Shown here: piece by piece, positions 1-12,293 of the stretch
Position numbering within the stretch: position 1 is the first letter of the stretch
How the letters are laid out: each line of letters opens with the position of its first letter
NCBI GenBank assembly: GCA_900708905.1
Contig: CAADRB010000012.1
Span: forward strand, 2,281,271-2,345,270
DNA length: 64,000 nucleotides
Direction of reading: 5' to 3'
Origin: Hymenolepis diminuta
Taxonomy: Eukaryota; Platyhelminthes; Cestoda; Cyclophyllidea; Hymenolepididae
Notes under the pieces: generated by a model
What the model was told of the DNA's origin: nothing
What the model saw: the letters and a program-made list of their open reading frames with translations, nothing else
Databases searched by the model: none
Position numbers and translations under genes: made by a program

Positions 1-45
1 AGAAGAAATATTGGGAACGGGGGAAAATAATTATCATTTCTTCTA
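1..45 (+). repeat. left arm of a perfect 45-bp inverted repeat
   Basis: The first 45 bases of the window are the exact reverse complement of 11483-11527. The arm contains a GGGAACGGGGGAAAA core and has its own short terminal palindrome (AGAAGAAAT at one end, ATTTCTTCT at the other). Similarity breaks down immediately after base 45 on the inner side. Whatever lies before base 1 cannot be seen. It may be a tiny MITE-like dispersed repeat, or the terminal repeat of an element about 11.5 kb long. Confidence 0.9.
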
Positions 46-1539
46 GCAGTTATGCATAGTATAAATCGAAGTATCAATACGAAAACGTGCGTCTTATTAT
101 GATAAGGTGGTTTGGGTTGTTAATACTGCTGTGTTGTCGGGTCATATTTGTAAATAGTGCAATGTCTTAGGTAATTTAAGAGTTGGTAACATTATCCTAC
201 AGAGGATTGCAGATCATGACATACAGTATTATCGTGTTTTGATATATATCTAATATAAAGAATTATTGAGATTTCTTGCTATAAAATTTACTTTTTTAAG
301 GAGATTAACATTTCTCCTTACCTTTGAACATCTAGTTGAACCACAGTGACACAAAAGGGCATGTTTCCCCTACCAAGTTTGTTTAATGATATCTAAAATG
401 ATTTTGCATTAAAAATTTAGACTGCCTTGACAGTTTATTTACAATCTTCTGCCACGAGAAATAAAGAGTAATTCAGTCTGTGAACTTGTAATGGCGTTAA
501 GTCTACAGGGGGCCACATCGGTCGAAGAGATGTAATAAGCCAAGTCACTCATGTCGCTAGATCAGCTCGGAGGTGGCAGGCAAGCTACCCCAATATATTA
601 ATTAGTTAGTTAGGTTTATATACAAAATATTTCTTCGTTAGACGTCAGTCATGTCTCGTTGTCGGAGTCTTGGCGTGATGATAGACACCCGTTTAAGTAT
701 CTATTTGCAAACACGTGAACACAGCGGGACCGCCTGTGGACACTGTAGTGGAGATCTTATGGCCAGTCAATCATTTCTAATCGCTAGGTGATGATAGACA
801 TCTACTGGTTATAGCAGAACTCTGACTTGATTTTTGCCAAAATGGTATTCATAATGATTTTGATCTTGTATTATAATTAACTGTCAACGAGTGAAATGGG
901 GTTTAATCTTTAAAATTGAAAATATAAAAAAATGAAATGACAGGGAAAAGAACGCTTATCATTTATGATAGAGGTGACAAGTGGGCATTGAATCAGCCTT
1001 CATCTCTAAATAAAAATGTCCTCAGTTATGTTAGTCACTTTGATTAGGTTAATATTGTTAATGAAAGACCATGTTGCACTATATTTACAGAATTCATGAT
1101 CTAATTTCCATGTACTTTAATAAATCTACCTAACAAAATGGCCAGCATATTGAATTTAATCATTTCATTTCCTGCAAATTTAATCCGCGTTTATGCCTTT
1201 TCTGACGTAAAATATATTAAGTTAAAGACTTTTTAAGGTTATATTTATGACTACATAATTTAATAGTCGAAGGAGAAATAGTAAATCAATAGTTTTTTGA
1301 TAATAACATTATCTTTAAAAGTGGAAATTAAACATCTTTTAAAAACGACAAAGCTATTCCCAATTAACATATTGTGATATTTTACTATTATCCTACAAAG
1401 ATCAATGTTGCCCCAGACACTACTGTTCAAGGTATTTTTGGGTATTGAATTGATTGAATATTATCGTCATTTATTTATTTATTATTATTATTAATGAACA
1501 CACATAAAATTAAAAGGGGGATTTTCGGAAGTCGGCAAC

Positions 1540-1870
1540 TTAGCAGTATCTCTTGTAGTGCTTTCCTGAAACATTAATAAAATATCCGATCAAAGTAAAA
1601 TACACACTCAATTATCAATTTTCAATGAATGTGGTCTACTCACGGGTGTTATAATAGCAAGCACCGCCACAAGGTTTGTCAGGATCTAAAAAAGTAGGAA
1701 CTGGTCAACTAGTATCAAAGACTTTCAGCAATCTTCAATAGTTTTAGCGAAATCTTACAGCAAGGAGCGCAGATGCAGCAATAATTGCCACAATCGAAGC
1801 AACATTCGTCACAACAAGGTGGGCAGCAGTCATTGCAAGATTCACCACAGTATCCTCCGTACTTTCCCAT
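1540..1870 (-). CDS. cysteine-rich 59-residue protein, three exons
   Basis: Not a family I recognise. Exon 1 (1870-1759) starts MGKYGGYC and carries thirteen cysteines in 37 codons, mostly as CC pairs. A good donor (GTAAGA) and acceptor (CTTTTTTAG) define a 73-nt intron to exon 2 (1685-1644, PDKPCGGACYYNT). A consensus GTGAGT donor and TTTCAG acceptor define a 78-nt intron to exon 3 (1565-1540), which ends KHYKRYC and TAA. All phases agree. The spliced product has 16 cysteines in 59 residues and no clear signal peptide. A TATTTAAG box lies at 1918-1925 and overlapping AATAAA signals at about 1467-1481. If intron 2 is retained, translation stops within two codons (TAG); if intron 1 is retained, it ends at 1715 with 51 residues. 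It could be a metal-binding or disulfide-rich protein; function unknown. Confidence 0.6.
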
Positions 1871-1917
1871 TATGCAAAACTGTTTGGTTTTGGTTTGCTT
1901 CACGCATCTACTTTTGT

Positions 1918-1925
1918 CTTAAATA
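1918..1925 (-). promoter_or_regulatory. TATA-like box of the cysteine-rich gene
   Basis: TATTTAAG on the minus strand, about 48 nt before the MGKYGG start codon. The spacing allows a very short 5' UTR. Inferred from sequence and position only. Confidence 0.4.
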
Positions 1926-1989
1926 CAACTCAGATATGCGCAATTCTCCATTGGTACACATATTTCCAATTAAATTTCTAACATATCAC

Positions 1990-3540
1990 CTAAATTATTT
2001 CATATATTTTCCCATTGGGTAAAATATTCATCTATGAAAAATTCGCTGAAGAGGAAATTTTGTCAGAATTTGAACATAAACTCGTTTTAAATTCGCAAAA
2101 TTTGTATTTAGAGCGCAATTCAACAAAAAATTTTTTTGACATTGATACTTATTAAAGGGATTAGTATCTAATTAGGATGGGAAACAACAGTTAATTCAAT
2201 TATCTGACCTAGTATTCATTTCAGTACTACGAAGAAATGTATGAAAATGGGATCAGAAAAGCACAAATTTACTTCAACATTATCTCATTTTAAACAAATG
2301 TTCAAATTCTAAAGAGGCGAAATTAGTCTAAAATATTTTTATGATTAAGACATAAATAATTTTACAATATAATCTAATTGTAACTAATTAATTAATTACC
2401 TCCTTCTAAAGAAAATACTTTTAGAACTCATCAAGAGCAGAAAATGACGTTTCAGAGCTTATCTGATTGCTAATTTCGCATTTGGTGGTCCCTCTGATAA
2501 ATACCACTAATTACCAGTGAGACCTGCCATATCAACCACTAAATTTTTCATGAGATGTCTTATCCCAGTGACTTGGAGTTAAGTCCTGTCCTAAAAATAA
2601 AATCAACGAGTTAATTTTATGAATAACTACTCACTCAAATGCTGTAGTCCAATCAATAATTTCATTTTTAAAATTGTATCAAAAGTCACAATTGAACAAA
2701 TAACTTTTAAAGGTAGACTTTGCAGGAAAGGGTCCCAATTAATCTACCTTTTCATTTTTTTAGAAATATGATCACAATTAAATTGCCTTCCATCTCAAGA
2801 GATTTTAAAGCTTTAATGAACACATTTTTATTTAAAATGTGCTAGGTTATGATTACTTAGGTGTGTTTTCCGCTTATAATATTCTCATTTAACCGTATAT
2901 TTTCAGTTACAAGGCTTTTTAAACTGTTTCGGTTGCCATTCAAATTTTCCAGACTCAGTTAAGTACCTGCACTTCTATTAAAAGGACCTACCGATGTTCT
3001 TCTCAAACGTTCAGGGATTTATAACTTCATCCGATATTTTACATATTTTAAGTCATTCCTTTTAACGAATGGAAAATACAAACTTATGAGAAAATAAAGT
3101 TTTGCAAATAAAAGTGATTCAGCCGAATACTTGCATACTTTTAACAAATTTTGAACAAAAAGGTGGTGAAACGCCGACATTGGATCCCTTTAGGATATCT
3201 TGTATCATTGAACATCAACGTCATTTAAAGTTTATGCTGGATAAGAAAATGTGCGAATCACACACGATTACTACATTTGAAGGCGGATTGATTAACAAAA
3301 CCACTTAGAGTATTAGTATATATGTAAATGACACTTGGGTCTTTGGATTACTTATTGAGATTAATTCAAAAAGAAAATGGTTAAGAAGCCTTGTGAAATT
3401 AATTCAAACAGAAATTTTATTTGTACGGTGTTTTAGAAGACTTAAAATTGAAATAAAATACTAACAGTCAGTCTAGTGACTTTAGATACTTTTCCTTACT
3501 CTTTCTTCCCTTCCATATTGAAGGAATTCTTTGTGCTTTT
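1990..3540. other. AT-rich intergenic stretch
   Basis: AT-rich sequence with only short chance frames on both strands. I see no conserved domain, RNA gene or clear repeat here. Confidence 0.5.
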
Positions 3541-3569
3541 CGTATTTATTCTCATCCTTTGAAAAAAAG

Positions 3570-3979
3570 TGCGTTTGGTGCTTTGCTACACTTGAAGATA
3601 ATTTCATTTTTTGCAGCATTATCAGTTTTTGAACACCCTCTGAATGCTACTTTAAAATCAAATCACATGCCAATAAGCAGGAGAATATATACCTGCACTA
3701 ATGGTAGTTGTTGGTATTCAAGAGAAATTTTTCGCAATTATTTGCGTTTTTCAATCATATTCAGATCAAATTTGTCTATCTACAGAAGGAAGTCATCGCC
3801 GACATCGACCATGTTTAAAATTTTCTGCTATTGTCCCTGTTAGGAAGACAAATCAAACATTTCCGATGCGTTCGATCAAGTACACTAAGGTCATATTCAT
3901 ATCCTGGACTCCTACGCTCAGATTTAGATATGTAAGACCACCAGTGAAGAATCCGTTACTGCCAATATTGGTCAACTAG
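3570..3979 (+). CDS. possible small secreted or cysteine-containing protein, structure unresolved
   Basis: Two overlapping frames are open. One, entered through a good acceptor (TTTTTTGCAG at about 3617), reads to a cysteine-rich end FCYCPC and a TAG at 3841-3843. The other starts at an ATG at 3701 and runs 92 codons to 3979. Its start is followed by a hydrophobic stretch (FFAIICVFQSYS) and then a basic His/Arg-Cys run (SHRRHRPC). I cannot decide which frame is used, or whether either is. The C-terminal Cys cluster resembles the other small proteins of this window, but that is inference. Confidence 0.25.
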
Positions 3980-4389
3980 TCAGCCAATCATTTACTTCCA
4001 TATCAAATTCTATATAAATACATTTATTTTCCCTATAGCAAATCTTCTTCCTTCCTCTTCCCAGAGGTGGAGTTGTTGTGGCTCTATAAAGTAGACAACC
4101 GTACAAGTTATAAAAGACCCCAGATTTTTATAGTTAGACCCCCTAGTTCGTGTAAGCTATGGATTTTTTTATGATCAAGGTACCACTATGATATCAGTTT
4201 AATATTTTAAGGAGCAATTTTAGAAAATCTAATAACAACCTCGGCTACAATCGAACTCATGATCCAACATGACCATTCTCAAAAATCACTTTCAGAAAAC
4301 TATATTAGATGACTACAATTCCAAAGCGTATAATTTCTTAATTTAATTTAAAGTGCATGTGAGGAAAATATTGCCGGCCACATCAAGCA

Positions 4390-4633
4390 TGACTAGAAGA
4401 TCTTGTCGATACAACTCCTCCCATTCTGCTTGTGTGTGGAAATAAGCTTCCTTTTAAATAAAATATTGATCTGCAAAATATAAAACAGAGAAAATATTGA
4501 CTCCACTGGGAAGGTGGTTCTCTAAAAATGAACATTACACGGCTGCAGCTGAAAAAGAAGTTAAACCTACACGTACAAACGGAAATCAGGATATTCGAAG
4601 GTCTCCCTATTAATTGCAACAGAATTTGAAACC
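4390..4633 (+). other. cluster of short open frames, possible small gene
   Basis: A short frame starts MTRRSCRYNSSHSACVWK at about 4390 (+). It is followed by a 46-codon frame without a Met (about 4474-4612) that reads like ordinary protein (WFSKNEHYTAAAEKEVK). Several donor and acceptor combinations could join them, and no single model is clearly best. An overlapping minus-strand frame (4383-4652) has no ATG start and is likely a shadow. Confidence 0.2.
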
Positions 4634-4809
4634 AATGTATTGTTTTATTCAACTGATTTTCTTGATACAGTTCATTAAAATGTTACTTTTGCTCCAATTT
4701 AATAAACTCCTACTCTTATTATTTAGAGAAGGCTTTCTAAGTATTGTTAGCTGGGCTGTGGGTAAAAATAAGCGTCTAGACCAAGGCCAAGCATTTGTTT
4801 TATAAAGTA

Positions 4810-7060
4810 ACTCCATTCAAAGATTTTTGAACTTTTCAATATTCGCAAATACACCGGATTACTGGCATCTCCTGAAGCTCAGAAACCACAGGACCGCAAT
4901 TAGTCGTATTGCGAAACTCAATGCCAAAGATTTTATAATCGAGTCATAAGTGGTTTAAGAAACTAAGAGCTAGCGCTTTTGCGAAATTCTGGTTTCAAAT
5001 TATGCCCGTTGCCAGCCCCTCTTTAATTTCCAATTTGAATATGCCAACCGATCATCAGTCTCTGGTAAAAATAGACATTAGGTATCTTTTTCGTGTCTAT
5101 TCCTTGATGAGGGATATCCATCACTGCCAAATCATCTTTGGCTGATCAAAAATATGTATATATGCTAAAACATATCAGTTATTCTCCGTCAGTATTTCAA
5201 TAGTAATTAAAAATCCAAAGAAAAACCCAAAATTTAAGAACCCAACGGGTGTGCACTTTCAAAATATTATTTTGTCCACCTATCATTATTAACAGACTTA
5301 TCAATTTGCTCTAAATTAATTTTTAATGATCGGATCAAGCGAAGCAAGTTGAGCAGTAGGATACACAGCAAGTAGTACGGCAATTCACGAGATAGAAGTT
5401 AGAGAAATTTCAACATTTGAATGCTAAAAATGATTTATCTCGTATTTTTCTACTTAAATACTGATCATATTTAAGTAGAAATAAATTTTCCCGTTGCATT
5501 ACAGTCAGTTAAGTGTTAATGAACGTTATTAATTTTAATTATTTATATCTATGAACGCGGATGTGAATAATTTAAAAAATCTTCTTTATTTTATGCACAA
5601 AATAAATCACCAACTTTCTTTTCTACCCTGAAACGAACCAGGAGGTGGGTTTCACACTCACGATTCATTTTTAAGTTTTGTCTAATAAATTTTCGGGAAA
5701 TCAGCAAAGAAAAATTTATTCAAGGACATTCTTTCGCGGCTAGAATCCAGAAGTAAGTGCTTCCTAATTCTTAATGAAACAAAATGCATTTCATCACCAG
5801 TGGACCACTCCGAATCTGGACTTTCTGCAATTTTGACTGCCTCCCACAGAAAACCTATAAATGGAAGAAAACTTTCAAATTTATATTTAAAGAGAAGTCC
5901 AACATAAATATTTAAAGTTGCATGCTGCATCATCAGCTGTCATTAATCTACTGGATGTTCTGACTTCATGAAGGAAAGAGAACTCTACGAGGATCATAGG
6001 CATGTAACATCAGAAATCCATGTTAACTGCAGGCTTGAACCTGATTCTAACGTTTTTTCTTCCCTCATAATACATCAGAGAATGGAAAATTAAACTCCTT
6101 AACTTTTGTAAGCAACATTATTTGAGTTACGCTCCTACGTAATAAGAAGTAAGTATAGCTATTTCGGTAACTTCCACCAACCTTTGGGTTGCGGTGGAAA
6201 CTCACTCTAGGTCTCTTGCATGTTAAACTTTTTTGAGCCATCGGACATCCACGAGAACTTGGAAAAAAGAATGCATAAGGTCATGATCATGGCAAATTAA
6301 TCTAAAAGACGAGAAAATCCTTAGCTTGACGAATCGAACTAATTAATTGTAGAATTCCTTAGATCTTACGAAAGGAAGTGTGGTTAAATCAACATGTGTG
6401 AGCGTTTCTTCCTGAGATCAAATTGAATGCTAGTCCTTTTTCGAAAGAAGTTCGGGAAGTAACGAAAAGATAACATTCTTCAATCTGAGCTGAGAACTGA
6501 AAAAGTAGCATTTTGTCCACCAAGAGCCAAACTCCTTATCCATTCCCAAATTATGAGGCAGTGCCTCCGCTCGTCAGAGTTATAAAATGTGAACTAGCCT
6601 TATTTATAAATGATCGGCTATTGCAGCAGTGAATGGCAATGTGTAGCGGAGGTTTATTTCCATTGTTCATTTGGTTAAAATTACAATGCACAGCTGTATT
6701 TTAACAGTTTTAATCCTTTAAATATTTTCCTATTGACAAAATAAGCCAACATATTTATTATTATCTCTTTCTTATTACTATGTCAGAAGAGAAAAGCGGC
6801 TTTTATTTCTTCATATTTAATTTAACAAATTTTATATTAACCACTGCGTTTTGATGCAGACTCACTAAGTGGAGGAGTTGATATTTCAACAAATTCTTAT
6901 GCATATGTTCGATTTTTGGATGTCGAAACTGAATTTGAAAATAGCTATCAGTATAAAATGCCGACTTGGTACGACTTTAGTCTTTTCACGATGTTTATAA
7001 ATATTCTGGATATTCAAGTTTCTCAACCCTACTTGGAATACTTTAATATGTTATATTATA
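4810..7060. other. AT-rich intergenic stretch
   Basis: No gene or repeat recognised. It ends in a short (TA)n run at about 7062-7079 that borders the mariner element. Confidence 0.5.
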
Positions 7061-7075
7061 TGTATATATATATAT

Positions 7076-8325
7076 ATATCAGGTTGTGACAGAAGTTCTG
7101 TCCAACTTTTGTGCTATGTGCCTTGGATACGATTACTTCAATTTAGCTTGTTTATGTCGTATGCTTATCTGTGGTAATCAATAAAATATTATTTCTTCTT
7201 TCGGATCGCGTGATAATTATAGTTATTAATAACTGTTTTCAGCCCTAATGTACACTCCAAACGAAGAGCATGTCAGGCATACTTTACTGTTTGAATACGG
7301 CAAGATCTCTTTGAGCAAAAGCACCCAAAGACACTTATGGAAATAATGTTGTGAATGAAAAGATGAATTCTGCCTGAAAGACGAATCGAGACCAGGATGT
7401 TAAAAAAAACTCAATTCTGAGCAATTGCAAGTTGCCACTGATGGAAATCCAACCTGCACTACCAGAGAACTGAGCGAAACCTTTCACGTAAGCTGACATA
7501 TGACCATATATAGTGAAATGGAAAGACTTTGCACAGTCTCAACTGTTGAGAAATGGGCTCCCCTCTCTTCCCCACACGATTTGTTAGAAATCAACAAGCA
7601 ACAGCGTGTCATCTGTTGTGTTTCACTGTGTTTCGTGAACTTGAGATACCTTTTTAAACTGAACTATAACTGGCAGTGACGAGAAAAGGATCTTTACAAC
7701 AATATTAAGCGCAAAAGACAGTGACTAAGTCGTGGTTCAAAGCCAATTCCATAACCGAGAAGTGGACTGCAACCGATAAACTTCTTTTGTGTGCATGGTG
7801 GGATTTGAAGGAAATTGTTTATTATGAACTAATGGATGACAGTCAAACAATTACATCCAAGTTGACTGTCAGTAGCTAATTCGTTTAAAAGCTGTTTTAC
7901 AGGAAAATTGGCCTTCTTTAATCAATCGAAAACGAATGATTCTGCACCATGACAATGCCAGACCCTACACTTCAAGAGCAACAAAAAATTTCGTTGAAGA
8001 ATTTGGCTGGTAAGTCATGCATTACCCACCACATTTTCCTGATCTTGTACCAACCGATTTTTATCTTTTCAGGACCTCACAGAGCCACTTAATGGGATGA
8101 GGGCTTAACTCATGAGAAGAGGTCGAAATGAAGAAGTTACTTTCTTTTTTGAGTGCAAACTGGCTAAATTCTATGAAGAAGGAATCAGAAAGCTTGTGGC
8201 AAGATGGAAAGATGTAATTAATGAAAATGGTGACTATGTTGAGCGCCAAATAAATGTATCTTTGACAAAATCTTTACTTTAATTTAAATTAAAGAATGAA
8301 CAGAACTTCTGTTATAAGCTCATAT
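7076..8325 (+). mobile_element. mariner-family DNA transposon, inactive
   Basis: An element of about 1.25 kb bounded by related terminal inverted repeats. The left end contains CAGGTTGTGACAGAAGTTCT and the right end, on the reverse strand, GAGCTTATAACAGAAGTTCT. About 27 bp align with a few mismatches. The left end inserts into a (TA)n tract, as expected of a family that targets TA. The interior holds a broken mariner transposase in the plus direction. Size and layout match the usual 1.3-kb mariner. Confidence 0.85.
7350..8281 (+). pseudogene. mariner transposase remnant
   Basis: Conceptual translation across frameshifts and stops shows mariner landmarks in order: an N-terminal stretch (DLKDESRPG, then LNSEQLQVATDGNPTCTTREL), a block CAWWDLKEIVYYEL, and the catalytic HHDNARPYTSRATKNF followed about 34 residues later by HFPDLVPTDFYLF, the D34D signature. 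Stops and frame changes occur throughout, for example within the block after KEIVYYEL, so no functional protein can be made. The family assignment follows from these motifs; the decay is seen directly. Confidence 0.88.
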
Positions 8326-8329
8326 GTAT

Positions 8330-11300
8330 ATAATACCACTATGTACATTCTCAGGATGATATCTGACTGTTTGTTTTGTCAATATTCATAAGTGATTTGT
8401 TTTACTTAGACAAAATGTGAATTAATTAATCTACGCTTAAGACCATAATCGTTTTCAAATACTTCCTGGAATCAAGATTTCCTTTTCAAAACCTTCTTCT
8501 TTTGCATTTGGTTTTGATTCAAGACGAGCCATAATTTAATCATAATCTACATCATACACCCTAGACTTGAAAGGTACATTTATTTCTTCATAAAGCAAAT
8601 TATTATAACATTTCCGTGAGGAGATGTTTCATTATTACTCAAAATCAGCATGTGATTCGTTCATTTATTGATATGTAATATCTTTTAGAAAACTTTAAGA
8701 CTGAAGGAGAGGAAGGCGTACCGTATGAAACAAGTGGTCAAAACAAACAGCCGAACCGGTGGCCCAGCGCCAACCACAGGCTACGGGAATAATAATATTA
8801 TAATACTATATCTCATATTATAATGCTATATTGTGATATATTATAAAACAATACTGTTAAGCAGGAGCATATTTACGAAGTGTTATTCACGAGATTTATT
8901 TCCAAAAATTATACGTAACATAAGTGAAGACTTATTCTACTCAAAAGCCCCAATATTCCGAAAAAATTGAAGTGAAGTGGTTTATTGTTAATATACAGAT
9001 ATTGAAACTCTTTTCTATGCGCAGCTAAAGCATCGGATTATGACAAAATACAAAATTTCGAAGTTTCCGAAAGTTGATATAAGAAAATTTCGCATATACT
9101 TTCGCAATTGCGTATTTCACGAAAACCTTCTGAATTATTATAAAAATCCTTCATTAAATTTTGCATTTGAAATATTTATCGAAGTGAAAATTTTATGAAA
9201 TGGGGAAAGAAATTTTTAGCTTTCTTTGTTGAGCGTTAGCTTTTCAACTCGCAAAATTATTAAATATAAATAATGTTAAAAAACATGAAAATTATTTCAT
9301 CTTTGCACTTTGAAGTACAGAATTAAATATGTTAATTTCGGCTTATATCAGTTTAAATGCTCTGCTATAAAAGTGCGGGAGTCGTGCTATCACCCATTTT
9401 CACCTCGAGCAATTAAAGGTGGAAGTTTTCTTATGAAATCTTACTTGTGAAAGATGGGACCATAAGACTGCATGCGATCTCAAAACTTCGTTCGCGAAAC
9501 CCGGTTCGATTTCATCCCGATCATTTTGAAAATCAAGCAACTTAATTTAACTTTACGAGTATCCTGAAAACGAAAGGGACATGGTGAAATCTTTACTTTT
9601 CAAGAACGAATTCCTCACATTTTAGTTTCCTTGCCCCTCCATAAACTTTACATTGAAATTCTGTATTTCTAATATTCATATTAAAATGTCAATCTTTTTG
9701 GAATAATTCCGATTAAGGTGCTGAGAAAACACGGAAAATGAACCTTTCAGAGAATATGAATATAAAAATGAGTCATGTTAAGAGGATCGTTTACCTAATA
9801 GGTAACCACAATTGATGTTGACCTCCTGAATCCTCAAACATCTCTCGCTGTCTACAAATTTTATATTTTATTCCGTACTTAATTTCGGAATCATTGATTG
9901 ATCTTAATTTGCCTTAACCAAAACATAGCTCCATTTTCTTTTATTAATCCAGACGTATCAACAGACGTATTCTAAGTATATTGAGGTTAACAACTTGATG
10001 GATCAGGAATGAGTGTTTAGTCTTCCTAGATTATGTAGTTAGCACATTGTTATGAACGTTCAGGTAAAATATTGCCAAATCCTAATCGTGTATAATTGCA
10101 GTATCTCCCTAATTGCAAAATCTTAACGATACTATCTGAATCGAGAGTATAATTCATCTCGATTCTGTACCAAACAGGAATTAAGATGAAAGTAGGATTG
10201 CACATTGTGGGTGAAAAATTTATTCGATGCAAGTCTTTTCTCTTTAAGATAAAATCATTTTTTAAATAAACCATAATTACTTATCAAGGTAAATGCAAGT
10301 TTAACTGAGGTGCAAATCCTCCATTTGTACATAGTACAAATCGCGGTTGATAGCATCAGACCCAACCTAATAATGGGAGAGGGTTAATCTTAGGTCTAAA
10401 CACCCACAGATTCACTGCGTGCAAAATTAGTCCTCAGCGAATTACTTCGGGAAATCCCGTGCACAGATTCCAATAAAGAGCATTTCAGCTCAAAGCTGCT
10501 ATGAAAGTAGACATGTTCCTCAAATCAAAACATTTTGAAAGTCAACAGAAGGGGGCGGGCAGGCAAAACATGTTATTATGGCAAGTCAATAAGGATACCA
10601 AGACGTCTTCGTCGTGACCGAAATATCAAAGTTTAAAGACCTAATAATGTTGACTTCTGTTTTTCATTATGTGAAGCATCAATTATCTTCAAATTTAAGT
10701 TCGAAATAACCGAATGGTTTTGGTCCTATTTAAAGTTTTATTGGAAGCCGTACAACCACGTGTCTAAATTGTATATTTATTATAATATTTTTATCAACTG
10801 AACAAAATAAAAATGTGTTTTGACTCATTTTGTCAAGCCTTATTTTAAAGTACTGAATTCCTTAATTTTTTTGTATTCAATTTCGACCGATTTAGTCATT
10901 ATAATGAAGGAATATTGAAATCATTTATCAAACCGGTCCGTCCGCATTGTTTATCTTAAGTTGTCTGGTGGACGATAATAGATGAATGGCTATCCAGGAC
11001 ACTGCTCGAAAAATGGTACCAGGATTGTACAGCAGGAGGCAATAAAATGAAGTTCAAGCTGAAAGGTCCCTTTGTGAAATATTGAAGAAGAAGATTTAAT
11101 CTTTCAAAAAGACTTCATAGCGAAAACGAGATTTTAACGAGAATATTATTGAAATCATATTCAACAAAGCCGGATACCTCTAAATCTGTGCTAGCAAACG
11201 TTGGTTAAGGCAACTTCAAGAGGGTGCTAAACAAATGTTCACGAGAAAGAAGGGAAAATTTGGATGATGAATCCTACTGAGAATTCTATTCCTAGCAGTA

Positions 11301-11480
11301 CTAAAAGGTTTTGTATGAGAGAAATCATGCGTGTGTATCTTCCATGTCATTGAATCTTTGCTAATGAAAGTGAGACGCAAAGGCACAAACCCAAAGATGA
11401 TTTATAAACTGGTAGACGCCTTTGCCCAATGGATGGATGCTGTAATAGCTGTGAAATATGGGTGGCCTTGAAATCACATT
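8330..11480. other. AT-rich intergenic stretch with small repeats
   Basis: No gene recognised. At 8785-8840 there is an imperfect tandem of TATTATAATRCTATAT units. At about 8735-8790 the minus strand has tRNA-like pieces (TAGCCTGTGGTTGGCGC and GGTTCGGC, resembling A and B boxes). At about 10980-11130 a faint similarity to reverse-transcriptase C-terminal regions (TARKMVPGLYSRR) is too weak to call. Confidence 0.4.
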
Positions 11481-11482
11481 GT

Positions 11483-11527
11483 TAGAAGAAATGATAATTA
11501 TTTTCCCCCGTTCCCAATATTTCTTCT
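11483..11527 (-). repeat. right arm of a perfect 45-bp inverted repeat
   Basis: Exact reverse complement of bases 1-45. The sequences flanking the two arms are unrelated. The 11.4 kb between them holds the three-exon cysteine-rich gene and a broken mariner. I see no integrase, polymerase or capsid-like frame between the arms, so a large autonomous element is not supported by content. Confidence 0.9.
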
Positions 11528-12293
11528 ATGAATAAAAATGTAATTTCTTTCTTTATTTCCCCACCGATAAAAGACACTTGATAATTATTCTTATTTGTTT
11601 AAGCAGACACCGATTGAGAGTGAGTTTCGTTAATACACTCGTGTTGACTATAGCGTGTCTTCTTATTTGTCGGAGGTTATTAGCTTCTGTGTTAAGTTGC
11701 TATATTACCGGGTTTTCTAGATCGTTGGCTCTGCGAGATTACCACCTGAACTCCTAGTTGGTTACGTTATAGCACACATAAAGCATTTGGCTCTGATTTA
11801 CCATGTGAAGTACAAGCTGATAAAATGAACAATAAGTTTGGGGGAACTTCAAATTGATAAAATGGTTGACCAGATGTGTGTGAAGCTCAGATGACGTAGG
11901 GCTTTCCTGGTTCCTTGATTCACGCTTTAGCTGCCTAAATACTCCCCATAAAATTGAAAATTTTCTTCAAAAACTTTCATTTCCTATTCGTATGCTTCCT
12001 TATTTCAAAAATTTCTCCAGCTATTTTGCTCCCGTCACGGCAAGTGAGTAAATTACGCAAGGTACTTTCAATTCCCTATTTGATTATCAATGTGTAAATA
12101 AATGACCCTGAGGGTTGACCAATAAATGTATCAAAAATAAATATGAAGAGTATTTATTTTTAATTTTACCATTTCCTTATATAGGTGATAAAGTAAATTT
12201 AAAGAAGTATGATGGAAGAAAACGAAGTAGTTCAAATTTATTTCGCTATTTGCCATCATACCCTGGAAACTACTTTTCGACCTTGAGGATTGT

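Noticed and set aside
8735..8790. tRNA gene on the minus strand
   Set aside because: A- and B-box-like pieces are too close together and no cloverleaf or anticodon arm can be formed; at most a SINE relic.
10980..11260. Faint similarity to the C-terminal region of non-LTR reverse transcriptases (TARKMVPGLYSRR)
   Set aside because: Only about a dozen residues match, across phases; no RT core motif is nearby.
1..11527. A Maverick/Polinton-like large element between the inverted repeats
   Set aside because: Terminal repeats of such elements are usually much longer, and no integrase, polymerase B or capsid-like frame is present.
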